A DNA stretch of 64,000 bases from QHXM01 sp032160705 (GCA_032160705.1 JAVHVE010000002.1:69118-133117), one strand, 5' to 3'. Shown: positions 50,222-59,118, numbered from the stretch's first letter. The notes: generated by a model not told the origin, from the letters alone. Translations and numbers: made by a program.

Positions 50222-51667
50222 ATGAGAAAATTAATTGCACTTGTTCTCCTTCTGATGCTGTTCGGCTCAATGCGGATGAGCACAGCGCGCGCGCAGACTG
50301 CGCCACAGCGACGCGAGGCGGGCGAGCAGGAAACCTTGATTCGCAATGCGACCATCCTGACCGTCTCGCACGGCACGCTTCCAGATTCGGACATCCTGCT
50401 TCGCAGAGGCAAGATCGCCGCCATCGGGCAGAACCTGAAAGCTGCTGCCGATGCGCGCGTGATTGATGCAACCGGCAAATTTGTCATGCCCGGCATCATT
50501 GATTGCCACTCGCATTCGATGCTCGACGCCGTCAACGAACTGACGCTCTCCGTCACCTCGATGGTGCGAACGCGCGACGTGCTCAACCCGAATGATGCTG
50601 ACCTCTACCGCGAACTGGCGGGCGGGACGACCACCCTGAACCTGCTGCACGGCTCAGGCAATGCCATCGGCGGACTGAACACTGTCGTCAAGATCAAGTA
50701 CGGGCGACCCATTGAAGAGTTTATCTTTCCCGGTGCACCGCCTGGAATCAAGTTCGCGCTCGGCGAAAACCCGAAGCGCAGCAATCTTCAGATTCCGACC
50801 CAGTCGCGCAGGTATCCGGCGACGCGCATGGGCGTTGAAGAAATTATCCGCGAAGCTTTCACGCGAGCGCGCGATTACAAGGCCGGTTGGGACGATTATC
50901 GCGCCGCACAGAAACGCGGTGAAAAGAATTTGATTCCGCCGCGCAGAGATTTACAGCTTGAGCCGCTCGTCGAAGTTCTCGAAGGCAAACGCTTCGTTCA
51001 CTCGCACTGCTATCGCGCCGACGAGATTTTGATGCTCATTCGTGTGGCCGAAGAGTTCGGTTTCAAAGTCCGCACGTTTCAGCACGCGCTCGAAGGCTAC
51101 AAGGTGGCCAAAGAGATTGCGCGTCACGGCGCAGGCGCAAGCATCTTCGTGGATTTCTGGGGCTACAAGCTCGAAGCTTACGACGCGATTCCCTATAACG
51201 CCGTAATTCTGACGCGAGCGGGTGTCAACGTCTCGCTCAATTCGGATTCTGACGAACGCGCGCGGCGTCTCAACATTGAAGCCGCCAAGACCATGAAGTA
51301 CGGCGAGATGACGGAAGAAGAAGCCCTCAAGATGATTACGATGAACCCGGCGTGGCAGCTCGGCATACAGGATCGCGTCGGCTCGCTCGATGTCGGCAAG
51401 GATGCGGACGTGGTCATCTGGAACGGGCATCCGTTGAGCGTCTATTCGCGCGTCGAGACCACCTTCATTGACGGCGAAATTTTCTTCAACCGGGAGCAGG
51501 ATCAGGCGCGTCGCGCCGAGCTTCAGAGAGAGCGAGCGCAGCTTGAGCAGGCTGAACCCAACCGCGCTCCGGCCAAAGATGGCGCATCGCCGCCCATCCC
51601 ACGCGGCAGACGCCCCGCCTATAGCGACGATGATGACATCTGGGACGGAGGAAATAACGAGAGATGA
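50222..51667 (+). CDS. Exported amidohydrolase (metal motif intact)
   Basis: A 481-residue exported amidohydrolase. ATG 50222 is chosen: GGAG lies six bases upstream; ATG 50219 and TTG 50210 are alternatives. Signal RKLIALVLLLMLFGSMRMSTARAQ, described here by its LIALVLLLMLFG core. The barrel is complete: PGIIDCHSHSMLD carries the HxH metal site, VHSHCYRADE another His pair, LNSDSDERARRL and VGSLDVGKDADVVIWNGHPL the family ends. It may hydrolyse amide or cyclic amide bonds in the periplasm. The C terminus (PPIPRGRRP, DDDD) is Pro/Arg-rich. It overlaps the next gene by ATGA. Confidence 0.88.
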   Translation: MRKLIALVLLLMLFGSMRMSTARAQTAPQRREAGEQETLIRNATILTVSHGTLPDSDILLRRGKIAAIGQNLKAAADARVIDATGKFVMPGIIDCHSHSMLDAVNELTLSVTSMVRTRDVLNPNDADLYRELAGGTTTLNLLHGSGNAIGGLNTVVKIKYGRPIEEFIFPGAPPGIKFALGENPKRSNLQIPTQSRRYPATRMGVEEIIREAFTRARDYKAGWDDYRAAQKRGEKNLIPPRRDLQLEPLVEVLEGKRFVHSHCYRADEILMLIRVAEEFGFKVRTFQHALEGYKVAKEIARHGAGASIFVDFWGYKLEAYDAIPYNAVILTRAGVNVSLNSDSDERARRLNIEAAKTMKYGEMTEEEALKMITMNPAWQLGIQDRVGSLDVGKDADVVIWNGHPLSVYSRVETTFIDGEIFFNREQDQARRAELQRERAQLEQAEPNRAPAKDGASPPIPRGRRPAYSDDDDIWDGGNNER

Positions 51668-53082
51668 GAAACAGGGGAAGATTGGACGTAAAAGAGCAAG
51701 AAGGCAGCGAGGCGGCGAAATTAAGCATGAAACTCTCGCTCGCTATCGTGTGTCTCGTGATACTCGTTGGTTCATCGTTTGTCGTCGAGGGCGTTCGCGC
51801 GCAGCAGCCTGCCAACGTCACGGTGCAGCAGACAACCACGACTGCGACCGGCGTCTTTGTGATTCGCAACGCGCGCATTGTCACCGTCAGCGGCGCGGAG
51901 ATTGAGAATGGCACTGTCGTCATCCGCAATGGGCTGATCGAATCGGTCGGCGCGAGCGCCACCGCTCCCGCAGGCGCGCAAGAGATAGATGCGCGTGGCC
52001 TGACCGTCTATCCCGGCATGATTGACGCTGGAACTTCGATGGGTCTGGTTGAAATCGGCAGCGGCGCGCCCGGCACGGTTGACCTGGCGGAGGTCGGCGA
52101 CATGAACCCGAACGCGCAGGCTATCGTCGCCGTTAATCCGCACACCGCGCATGTTGGTGTCACGCGCGTCAACGGTGTCACGAGCGTCGTCACGATGCCA
52201 ACGGGCGGAATCATTTCAGGGCAAGCTGCCGTCATCAATCTCGATGGCACAACACCGCTTGAGATGGCGGTCGTGCCTTCTGCCGCCCTGGTCATCAACT
52301 TTCCGCGCGTCACCACGACTACCTTCGACGCCCTTTTTAATCCAGCGCAGGGTAACCTCACTGAGGCGATTACCGCGCGCGACCGCCAGCTTGAACAATT
52401 GCGAAAGCTGCTGCGCGACGCCGAAGCCTATGGCAGGGCGCAGGATGCTTACGCGCATGACCAGACGTTGCCGCGCCCGGATCGTAATGTCGTTCTGGCC
52501 TCGCTCGTGCCGTTTGTGCGCAATGAGCGTCCTGTCATTATCCGCGCAGACCGCGAGACGGAGATTCGCGCCGCCGTCCGCTTTGCCGAAGAGATGCGCC
52601 TCCAGCGCCCAATCATTCTCGGCGGCAACGACGCGTGGAAGGTGGCTGCGCTTTTGAAAGAGAAGAATGTTCCGGTGATCTTGACGGGCGTGCTCGATCT
52701 GCCCAACCGCGAAGATGATTTCTACGACACGCTCTACGCCAATGCAGCCAAACTGCAACAGGCTGGCGTGCGCTTCTGCATCTCGACGGGCGACACGGGC
52801 GCGCACGTCCGTGATCTTCCCTTTCATGCGGGGATGGCCGCAGCCTTCGGCCTGCCGCACATGGAAGCTTTGAAAGCCGTCACACTCTATCCGGCGCAGA
52901 TTATGAATGTCGCCGACCGGATGGGTTCAATCGAACCCGGCAAGATAGCGAATCTCGTCATCACGGACGGCGACATCTTGGACGCGCGCACGCATGTTCG
53001 TTATCTCTTCATCGCGGGTCGCCAGCTTCCACTAACGAGCCGCCACACGGAACTCTATGACCAGTTCAAAAACAGGAGATGA
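51664..53082 (+). CDS. Exported amidohydrolase-like protein without the HxH motif
   Basis: A 472-residue protein. ATG 51664 overlaps the upstream stop (ATGA) with GGAGG 11 bases before it, so translation is coupled; ATG 51727 would shorten the N terminus to the signal peptide (KLSLAIVCLVILVGSSFV). The barrel matches the amidohydrolase superfamily (TVYPGMIDAGTSMGLVE, MGSIEPGKIANLVITDGDIL), but the metal HxH is replaced by AGT, as in the first gene of the trio. The two outer members flank a complete enzyme. They may form an oligomer with it; this is inference. Confidence 0.78.
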   Translation: MRNRGRLDVKEQEGSEAAKLSMKLSLAIVCLVILVGSSFVVEGVRAQQPANVTVQQTTTTATGVFVIRNARIVTVSGAEIENGTVVIRNGLIESVGASATAPAGAQEIDARGLTVYPGMIDAGTSMGLVEIGSGAPGTVDLAEVGDMNPNAQAIVAVNPHTAHVGVTRVNGVTSVVTMPTGGIISGQAAVINLDGTTPLEMAVVPSAALVINFPRVTTTTFDALFNPAQGNLTEAITARDRQLEQLRKLLRDAEAYGRAQDAYAHDQTLPRPDRNVVLASLVPFVRNERPVIIRADRETEIRAAVRFAEEMRLQRPIILGGNDAWKVAALLKEKNVPVILTGVLDLPNREDDFYDTLYANAAKLQQAGVRFCISTGDTGAHVRDLPFHAGMAAAFGLPHMEALKAVTLYPAQIMNVADRMGSIEPGKIANLVITDGDILDARTHVRYLFIAGRQLPLTSRHTELYDQFKNRR

Positions 53083-53101
53083 TTGAAGAAGGTCAGGCTC
53101 A

Positions 53102-53521
53102 ATGAATAAGCATCTCGTCTTTGTTTATGGGACGTTAAGACGCGGCGGTGCGGGCGCGATGTCTATCAGATTTCCCAATTCAAAATTTATTGCTGAGGCG
53201 ACAGTAACGGGCAGCCTCTATGATCTGGGTGCATATCCTGGCTTGCTCCTTAACGAATCGAACTCATTGGTGATTGGCGAAGTGTACGAAGTTGATGACG
53301 AGCTTCTGAAAAGGTTGGATGACTTTGAAGCATCAAGCAATTATTGGCGCAAGCAGGTTGAAATCTCTCTTGGTGGCCACCGAAGGACGTGTTGGATTTA
53401 TGAACCTCATCCTGAATTTTATTCCCTTCGGACAGTAATCACATCAGGTGATTGGCTTGAATATGCTAAGACGAAAACAGACTGGCCTGGAGACACATGG
53501 CCTGACGAAACTCAGGGTTAA
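53102..53521 (+). CDS. Gamma-glutamylcyclotransferase-family (AIG2-like) protein
   Basis: A 139-residue protein with the BtrG/AIG2 fold: VFVYGTLRRGG at the N terminus, AYPGLLL, VIGEVYEVDDELLKRLDDFEA in outline, and the Glu (LDDFE) that acts as catalytic residue in the family. It may act on gamma-glutamyl amines. The stop of the third amidohydrolase is 20 bases upstream, so it may belong to that operon. Confidence 0.85.
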   Translation: MNKHLVFVYGTLRRGGAGAMSIRFPNSKFIAEATVTGSLYDLGAYPGLLLNESNSLVIGEVYEVDDELLKRLDDFEASSNYWRKQVEISLGGHRRTCWIYEPHPEFYSLRTVITSGDWLEYAKTKTDWPGDTWPDETQG

Positions 53522-53619
53522 TAATGAAGCGGTATAGCTCATCACCGCAACCTGGCAACCCATTTGACGCGGACGCCTCGATAGCATTCTTTTCATCATT
53601 AAGGAATTTGGAGCTGGAT

Positions 53620-54414
53620 TTATTTGCGGGAGCGGCGGCACTCCCACAAGCCCGTTGCCGCATTACACCCTAGCCTTTCGTTTGGCTCACAGACGGGTCT
53701 GGACTTATTAGCACAAGGCGTAGCGGAAGCATTAATATCAGGTCTCGCCGGTTTAGCTACAATCGCGGTATCTTTTCTACCGGAGTTCACCGAAGGAGAT
53801 GGGACACTTTGCGCTTTTTTTGTGGATGAACGGGATGGGCTTGGGAGAGGCTCGCCACCTACACTTTCAGTCGTAATAGTTGACTGCTTGGATGAAGTAT
53901 TCTCTTTGTCGGATGCTGCCCCTGAGCTGGCGGAGTTCGTTGCATTCGCGGAATCAGGCGCGGCTGTATTAACGGGCGCAGCATTTTCGTTAAGAGGGCT
54001 CTGACGTGCGCTGTCAGTTCGGTTTCTGAGAATGAAAAAGGCAACGCCGATGATGAGTAACGTTGCTAAAGCGCCAATCGTCAACGACAGCCGATGCGAC
54101 TTGCGCACAGGTTGAGCCAGGTGATCTTTAATCCGCGGCGGCGCGTCTACAGTTTCAAACTCCGTTGCGGTTGAGGCAACGGTTACTACCTCTCGATGTG
54201 GCTGCGTCGGTTCTGGGCTAGCGACTGTCGGCGGAATCTCTTGTCTTATTTCTTGAGAACGTAATACTGCTGTCGGCGGCGGCTCGGTTTGTCTCGGTTC
54301 GGGAATAGCCAGGGTAGCTTGAGCGTCAAATGGCGCATCAAGTAAAGACCCATCAGCCAAACAAAAGGTGAACGTATCCTCAAAAGTGCGATTGCATGTC
54401 GGGCAGCTTTTCAT
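53620..54414 (-). CDS. Zinc-ribbon membrane protein with Ser/Asn/Ala-rich outer region
   Basis: A 264-residue protein. ATG 54414 (MKSCPTCNRTFEDTFTFC) is chosen over a longer frame to 54582, with GGAG eight bases upstream. It begins with a zinc ribbon (CPTCN and FCLADG), as is common in Acidobacteriota. A Thr/Pro/Glu linker leads to one membrane segment (LTIGALATLLIIGVAFFIL), then a Ser/Asn/Ala-rich stretch (about 140-230) and a Cys-bearing tail (CANKSRPVCEPNERLGCN). The Cys-poor middle is disordered. The function is unknown. Confidence 0.7.
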   Translation of the reverse strand: MKSCPTCNRTFEDTFTFCLADGSLLDAPFDAQATLAIPEPRQTEPPPTAVLRSQEIRQEIPPTVASPEPTQPHREVVTVASTATEFETVDAPPRIKDHLAQPVRKSHRLSLTIGALATLLIIGVAFFILRNRTDSARQSPLNENAAPVNTAAPDSANATNSASSGAASDKENTSSKQSTITTESVGGEPLPSPSRSSTKKAQSVPSPSVNSGRKDTAIVAKPARPDINASATPCANKSRPVCEPNERLGCNAATGLWECRRSRK

Positions 54415-54635
54415 TGAAGCGCTCCAGCAGCTTAAGGCCACATCATTATAAAGCCGGGCGGTCATGTTACCACAGCCGCCCGGTCTAAAAGTGTCCCAGG
54501 GATGCGCCCGCCGCATGAACCGGACTATTCGTCTATGCTCCCTTCTTCCTCTTTCTTCGCTTTCAAAACAGCCAGCGGCCACTATACCTAAAAACCGGGG
54601 CTGGGCGTTGTCACATAGTTACACCCACTTTTTTC

Positions 54636-55142
54636 TCAGTTTCCCGTCACTATGCGTTTTTCTAGCGGGATAATGGCAGCCATGCCTTTATGCTGCCAGC
54701 AGCGGCCTGTGCCGCGTACGCGGCGCTGGCAGGGAGTGCCCTTTTGTGTTCTTGCGCCGCAAATTGAGACCGTTTCGCCCGGGTCGGTCGGACGCTCCGT
54801 CGCAGTTCCATCAGGTCCATAAGTAGGCTCAACCTTGATCGCGGATGCCGCGCCTTTCTCACTTTCTGCGTCAGCAGCTCGTTCTTCGCTTTTTGTCGAA
54901 GGAGCGGTGACTGCCGCGAGTTGGCCACGCTCAACGATCAGTGGAGGCGGCGCGGGTTGCGCAACACGTCCGGCGGCAAGGCCGAGGCCGAAGAGAGCTA
55001 CGCCTGCGATAACCGGCAGGAGAAATTGTGTCCGGCGAAAGCGTGGCGCGCAGTCTGAACAGAATTGCCTGCTCGTCCAGAGATGCCAGCGTGAGCGTTC
55101 GATTCGTGAGCCGCAGTCTGAGCAAAAGTTAGGCTTGTACAT
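54636..55142 (-). CDS. Zinc-ribbon membrane protein with C-terminal Cys/His motif
   Basis: A 168-residue protein. Residues 7-31 have two CxxC pairs (CSDCG, CSDCAP), then one membrane segment (LLPVIAGVALFGLGLAAG), a Glu/Ala/Lys-rich linker, and the C-terminal motif CGARTQKGTPCQRRVRGTGRCWQH (residues about 128-152), a small Cys/His unit seen at ends of unrelated bacterial proteins. It may bind zinc. The preceding neighbour on the same strand is another zinc-ribbon membrane protein. The function is unknown. Confidence 0.7.
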   Translation of the reverse strand: MYKPNFCSDCGSRIERSRWHLWTSRQFCSDCAPRFRRTQFLLPVIAGVALFGLGLAAGRVAQPAPPPLIVERGQLAAVTAPSTKSEERAADAESEKGAASAIKVEPTYGPDGTATERPTDPGETVSICGARTQKGTPCQRRVRGTGRCWQHKGMAAIIPLEKRIVTGN

Positions 55143-55428
55143 GGTGAGAATCTCCTCCGTGAGTGATGCACGGCACGGCGCGCGAGGATTTGTGTGAGGC
55201 CGCTCGTGAAGATGTTCTAACTTAGGCCGCGATTATATTCCAAAGGAAGAGAAACGGGTAGCCGCAATTTTGCGTTGCGCGTACGGGCACGAGTTGCACG
55301 CGTAGGACAAGCATGATATATTGGCAGTCACTCCCGAGCCATTGACGGTTTTTGTTGTCCGGGCGTGTGCCTGGACTTTTAAGAGTCGAATGCTACAGGG
55401 AGGCCGTGCCGAGCCGCGTGTTGAGCTA

Positions 55429-56025
55429 ATGCGCTTGAAACTCTATTGCAATCGTTACGCGCATTTCAAAGACGCGATTGTGTGCTCGGTCAGTTGTCCC
55501 TACCGCACGCGCTGCCAGGATTTCGCGCTTTTTTATGACGCGAATCGTGAAGGCGTAGACACGCTCGTCGAAGATTATTTCGCCGCGCACAATGCTGCCA
55601 CACGTCGCCCGGGGCAAAGGAGCGTCCTCGCAGCCAATGCCACGACGGGGATGCGCGAGCTTATTCGTTTAGAGGTGAAAAGAGAGATGCCGGAAGCTGC
55701 ATATATCTGGATTGGAAAAGACGATCAGGCCGAGTTGCTTGATCTGGAAGAGATCATTCGTCGCGCCGAGCGCGGCGCAAAGGCCAAGAACATTTACAAG
55801 GTCGCGCAGGAGATGGAGCTGCGCTACCAGCTTGTGCCGCGCAAGCGAATCGAGAAGGCGAAGCGTGTGGTCGCAGCCGAGGCCGAACGTGCCGCCGCGC
55901 GCAGTCGTCGGCCACGCCCTGTCGCCGTCACACCGCCCGTTCCCCTCAACGCCGTTGCATCTTCAGACAGCGCGGTGACGCCCTTGCCGACACGACGCCG
56001 GAAAGCAGTAAGCAGCAGGCAGTAG
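55429..56025 (+). CDS. Conserved acidobacterial protein with N-terminal Cys cluster
   Basis: A 198-residue protein. The start is uncertain: ATG 55429 (MRLKLYCNRYAHFKD) puts the Cys cluster at the N terminus and is used; ATG 55390 and TTG 55321 are longer alternatives. The cluster CNRYAHFKDAIVCSVSCPYRTRC has four Cys that could bind zinc or a cluster, described here in part. A helical middle (RELIRLEVKREMPEAAYIWIG) and a basic Ala/Arg-rich tail suggest nucleic-acid contact. The TAG stop lies inside a GGCAGTA heptamer array, which encodes the last residues. The function is unknown. Confidence 0.6.
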   Translation: MRLKLYCNRYAHFKDAIVCSVSCPYRTRCQDFALFYDANREGVDTLVEDYFAAHNAATRRPGQRSVLAANATTGMRELIRLEVKREMPEAAYIWIGKDDQAELLDLEEIIRRAERGAKAKNIYKVAQEMELRYQLVPRKRIEKAKRVVAAEAERAAARSRRPRPVAVTPPVPLNAVASSDSAVTPLPTRRRKAVSSRQ

Positions 56026-56046
56026 GCAGTGGGCAGTGGGCAGCGA
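56003..56046. repeat. Heptamer array (GGCAGTG units) overlapping a gene end
   Basis: Units AGCAGTA, AGCAGCA, GGCAGTA, GGCAGTG, GGCAGTG, GGCAGCG run in tandem; a loose facing arm (AACTGACCACTGACTACTAC, to about 56102) may pair. The stop codon of the gene at 55429-56025 is in the third unit. Confidence 0.7.
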
Positions 56047-56248
56047 AGAACAAGCTACGTGCAACGCTCGTGCTTTTGTCTTTAACTGACCACTGACTAC
56101 TACTTGGTGTTCCTCGAAGCAACTTCCTGTCCGCTGAAAGCGTCCGACCAAAGGCGCGTCTTGTGTTCGGCCCGCCTATGCTTGCCAAATGTCGCGGGCG
56201 GCAGGCATACTCGCACCATCTCGCTTTTTATAACGGTTGTTTCGAGCA

Positions 56249-57289
56249 ATGATCTATTTTCGTTTTCCTTTCGCGCCAACTGCCCTGAAATCCTCCTGCA
56301 TTAGCCTCGTGCTCATTCTGACGTGCGTCTTTCTCTCTGCTGCTTCTGCCTTAGCGCAAGACCCGGACGACGTGTTGAAAGTCAACACCTCTCTGGTGCA
56401 GCTCAACGTCGGCGTGGTTGATCGTCAGGGTCGCCCCATCACGAACCTTTCTCGAAGCGACTTTGTCGTCTACGAAGACAACGTGCAACAACCAATCATG
56501 CAGTTTGAGCCGACGACAGCACCTTTTAGCCTCGTGCTGATGCTCGACATGTCCGGCTCGACGCAAAGTTTTCGCCCGACGCTCAAGCAGTCTGCCTATC
56601 GTTTTCTGGACGCGCTCGCGCCCGATGATCGCGTTGCCGTCATCGCTTTCAATGATCGGGTCAAGACGCTCGCGAATTTCACGACCGACGTGCGGAAGAT
56701 GGCCAGCGCCATCGAATCAGCGGACGGCAAAGGTGAAACGCACTTTTATGAAGCTTTGGACTTCGCGCTCGAACTGCTAGGCCGTGAAGGTCAGAGACGG
56801 AAAGCCATCGTGGTGCTGACTGATGGCCTGGACACGCAGATGAAGAAGCTGGACAGAGCTTCTGCGGCCAACGCTCACACCAACGAGGAAGCGCTCGCCT
56901 CCGTCAAACCTGATGCGAGTGCAACGCTCAATGCCGTACTCCGCGCGGCTGATCGTCAGGGTGTCACGGTCTACCCGCTGGCGCTGCCATCGGGCGACCC
57001 CAAACGTCTCCCCTTTCTTGAGCCGGTGCAAACAGCGATTTATAACTCGGCGCGTGTTCGCATGCAGACTTTGGCCGACCGCACGGGCGGACGCCTGAAT
57101 GAAATCCGGCGGCTCGAAGATTTGGGTCGGATTTATGCGGAGGTCGCCGCAGAACTGCGCACGCTCTACACGGTCGTCTATCGCCCGATAAATACCGACA
57201 CCCCAGCGGGACGTTTGCGCACGATCCGCGTTGAAGTCTCACGCCCCGAACTGATCGCACGCACGCGCAGCGGATATTACGGACGTTAG
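56249..57289 (+). CDS. Secreted VWA-domain protein, acidobacterial VWFA-related type
   Basis: A 346-residue exported protein. ATG 56249 gives the signal (LKSSCISLVLILTCVFLSAASA); no ribosome site is obvious. A short beta region (LVQLNVGVVDRQGRPITNL in outline) precedes a VWA domain (about 85-300) whose MIDAS reads DMSGST, i.e. intact DxSxS, unlike the paralog at 30604-31755. Other strands: IVVLTDGLDTQM and LYTVVYRPIN. Such proteins likely bind other proteins through a metal ion. The function is unknown. Confidence 0.87.
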   Translation: MIYFRFPFAPTALKSSCISLVLILTCVFLSAASALAQDPDDVLKVNTSLVQLNVGVVDRQGRPITNLSRSDFVVYEDNVQQPIMQFEPTTAPFSLVLMLDMSGSTQSFRPTLKQSAYRFLDALAPDDRVAVIAFNDRVKTLANFTTDVRKMASAIESADGKGETHFYEALDFALELLGREGQRRKAIVVLTDGLDTQMKKLDRASAANAHTNEEALASVKPDASATLNAVLRAADRQGVTVYPLALPSGDPKRLPFLEPVQTAIYNSARVRMQTLADRTGGRLNEIRRLEDLGRIYAEVAAELRTLYTVVYRPINTDTPAGRLRTIRVEVSRPELIARTRSGYYGR

Positions 57290-57382
57290 CTAAAACAAGC
57301 GCGAAGAATCGCTGTTTTCGTTAGACATATGCTCGCTTGACACTCGCGAAACCAACCCGTTATCCTTTGCTCTGCTTCAAGC

Positions 57383-57459
57383 GCACCCGTAGCTCAGTTG
57401 GATAGAGTACTTGACTACGAATCAAGGGGTCGGAAGTTCGAGTCTTCCCGGGTGCACCA
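57383..57459 (+). tRNA. tRNA-Arg (anticodon ACG)
   Basis: Class I cloverleaf: acceptor GCACCCG (57383-57389) pairs with CGGGTGC (57449-57455), discriminator A at 57456, CCA encoded at 57457-57459. The anticodon arm CTTGA-CTACGAA-TCAAG shows anticodon ACG. T arm GGAAGTTCGAGTCTTCC. A hairpin followed by T residues (57470-57497) acts as terminator. Confidence 0.95.
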
Positions 57460-57468
57460 TAATTCCCA

Positions 57469-57497
57469 AAGAGGCTGCTATGATGGCGGCCTTTTTT
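57469..57497 (+). terminator. Terminator after tRNA-Arg
   Basis: AGAGGCTGC and GGCGGCCTTTTTT form a short stem with a G-U pair and a T run. A near-identical, better paired version follows the second tRNA 3' end at 58050. Confidence 0.7.
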
Positions 57498-57532
57498 ATT
57501 TAAACTTCCCATTTGCATGATAAGATTCATAC

Positions 57533-58000
57533 ATGCAAACAGAACTCACACCTTCTCACGCCGCAAACTATAAAACCTGCTCGAAGTGTGAAGTGAGCAA
57601 GCCGATTAGTGAATTTAATTTTAAGTACAAAGCAGCTGGGGTTCATCTCTCCTACTGTAAAGACTGCGGCAAAATATTAACGCGCAGCCACTACCGCAAC
57701 AATAAGCGTCAGTATCTTGATCGGAATGTTCGCTCTTATTTGAAGCGTAGAGAATTAGTGCGGCAGATAAAATCACGCCCTTGCGCTGATTGTGGTATTC
57801 AATATCCTTTCTATGTAATGGACTTTGATCATAGAGAAGGAGAGACTAAAGAATACGAGCTAAATCGTATTGACCGAATGACAACACGGTCGCTTTTGCG
57901 TGAAATTGAAAAGTGTGATGTTGTTTGCTCCAATTGCCATAGAGAGAGAACCTACAAACGTAGAATCAAACAGGTAGAAGAGCGTATTCCTTCTACTTAA
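57533..58000 (+). CDS. HNH-type nuclease-like protein
   Basis: A 155-residue protein with two zinc-binding parts: CSKCEVSKPISEF (N-terminal, paired with YCKDCGK) and an HNH core: CADCGIQYPFYVMDFDHREG...EKCDVVCSNCHRERT, described here in part. The DFDH and CSNCHRERT elements are the catalytic His and Cys/His of the HNH fold. It is more AT-rich than its neighbours and has basic termini. It sits directly between tRNA-Arg and a second tRNA 3' end, which suggests mobility. The function, such as homing or defence, is not shown by sequence. Confidence 0.8.
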   Translation: MQTELTPSHAANYKTCSKCEVSKPISEFNFKYKAAGVHLSYCKDCGKILTRSHYRNNKRQYLDRNVRSYLKRRELVRQIKSRPCADCGIQYPFYVMDFDHREGETKEYELNRIDRMTTRSLLREIEKCDVVCSNCHRERTYKRRIKQVEERIPST

Positions 58001-58003
58001 CAT

Positions 58004-58038
58004 TAGATCGCACGTTCGAGTCGTGCCGGGTGCACCAT
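58004..58038 (+). pseudogene. tRNA 3' half (T arm, acceptor strand and CCA)
   Basis: From about 58010 the sequence reads GCACG-TTCGAGT-CGTGC, a complete T arm, then CGGGTGCACCA (58028-58038), the 3' acceptor strand identical to tRNA-Arg at 57383. The 5' half of a tRNA is missing: the HNH stop is at 57998-58000. The T stem differs from that of the complete tRNA but stays paired, so this is the end of a different tRNA, not a plain copy. Confidence 0.75.
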
Positions 58039-58049
58039 AATTTCAAAAA

Positions 58050-58076
58050 GAGGCTGCCGTGATGGCAGCCTCTTTT
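58050..58076 (+). terminator. Terminator after the tRNA 3' half
   Basis: GAGGCTGCC (58050-58058) pairs perfectly with GGCAGCCTC (58064-58072) around GTGAT; TTTT follows. It resembles the terminator at 57469 and supports the idea of a former second tRNA gene with its own terminator. Confidence 0.8.
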
Positions 58077-58122
58077 CGTTAATCTTCCACTTGTTCGCAC
58101 ATCCGGTCATGAGTGTCGTTGC

Positions 58123-58671
58123 TCATGAGACCTTAAAGGGGAACGCCCCTCTGTCAAAGTAGGTTCCGATGTCATGGTAGTCAATCATCACGAGCGCCGT
58201 GTTGCCTACGTAATTGCCCAGCTCGATGGTTGACGGAACCTTGATGGAGAAGCTCAACGTTGAAGATGCGCCGGGAGCGAGGCTGAGGCCAAAAAAGGCT
58301 GGCTGGGTAAGCCGCGGGAAACGCGCATCCACGTTCAAGAGAAAATCTCCGGTGTTACTGATGCTGTTGCCCGTCCCGACGAAGACATGAGCATACAAAT
58401 TGCTTCGCGTGATAGGATCGGGATTGTTGATGGTGACATTGTAGGTGAAGGTTCCGCCGGGAGTGGTGTTGCTCCAGGACTGAGCAACTATCATGGGCGA
58501 GTTGACTCTGTCGAGTTTGTCTCTCAATTCCTCGTCTGAAAGGGAAGTGAAATTATCCTCTTTCTTAACGCCCTTTTTATGTTTATCAATCTCCTCCTTG
58601 ACGGTCTTGATGATTTTGGCCTTTTCGGCTTCGGTAAATTTTCCCTGGTCTGAGGATTTTTTTGTAACCAT
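58123..58671 (-). CDS. Uncharacterised protein with Ig-like/beta region
   Basis: A 182-residue protein without a signal peptide. The N-terminal third is Lys/Glu-rich and helical (KSSDQGKFTEAEKAKIIKTV). From about residue 58 it turns into a beta-rich domain (SWSNTTPGGTFTYNVTINNPDP, VFVGTGNSISNTGDF, GASSTLSFSIKVP) that looks like a CARDB or Ig-like fold. AAAAGGAGATCAGG precedes the start. The function is unknown; neighbours give no hint. Confidence 0.65.
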   Translation of the reverse strand: MVTKKSSDQGKFTEAEKAKIIKTVKEEIDKHKKGVKKEDNFTSLSDEELRDKLDRVNSPMIVAQSWSNTTPGGTFTYNVTINNPDPITRSNLYAHVFVGTGNSISNTGDFLLNVDARFPRLTQPAFFGLSLAPGASSTLSFSIKVPSTIELGNYVGNTALVMIDYHDIGTYFDRGAFPFKVS

Positions 58672-59118
58672 TACCTGATCTCCTTTTGGCTGCTATGCCT
58701 GTGAGTGGGTGTAGGAGGGGCATTCGCATTCAGTGTATTTGCAAATGGGTGCGCTTTCATTGTGCGTGGTCGAGGCCATAGTCCTAACCCGAAGATGGCT
58801 CAAGACGGATTCATCGGGGAGCATGAGGAAACTTCACACATTAAGTCTACTCTAATTATCTGCCTTGAGTGAGGCTCACGAGAGATGCGGGCTCTCATCA
58901 GCGGTAAGCGAGTGATGTGAGTTAAACGCGACTAAAATATTCCTGTCGGACGGGATTGTCAACGATTTCCCAACGCGCTGCACTGGTTCTAGCTAAAGCA
59001 CAAGACAACATATGTCTAATACATGAAACGATACTTCACGGTTCATTAGTTACTGTCTATGACAAAGGGAAAGCCAAAGTTGTGCAGATGAAGTACGGGA
59101 GTTCAAACTAAATGGCTG
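58672..59118. other. 447-base gap upstream of the beta-region gene
   Basis: It lies between the beta-region gene (start 58671, minus) and the recombinase gene end (59119). AGGAG for the former is at the left edge. A short open stretch just before 59112 reads like coding (GSLVTVYDKGKAKVV) but has no start or family, so it is not called; it may be a decayed gene end. I see nothing else. Confidence 0.4.

Noticed and set aside
57533..58000. Group I or II intron in the tRNA
   Set aside because: The complete tRNA-Arg is uninterrupted and the HNH gene lies after it; no intron core elements were seen.
58990..59112. Short open stretch reading GSLVTVYDKGKAKVV
   Set aside because: It has no start codon or ribosome site and no family I recognise; too short to call.
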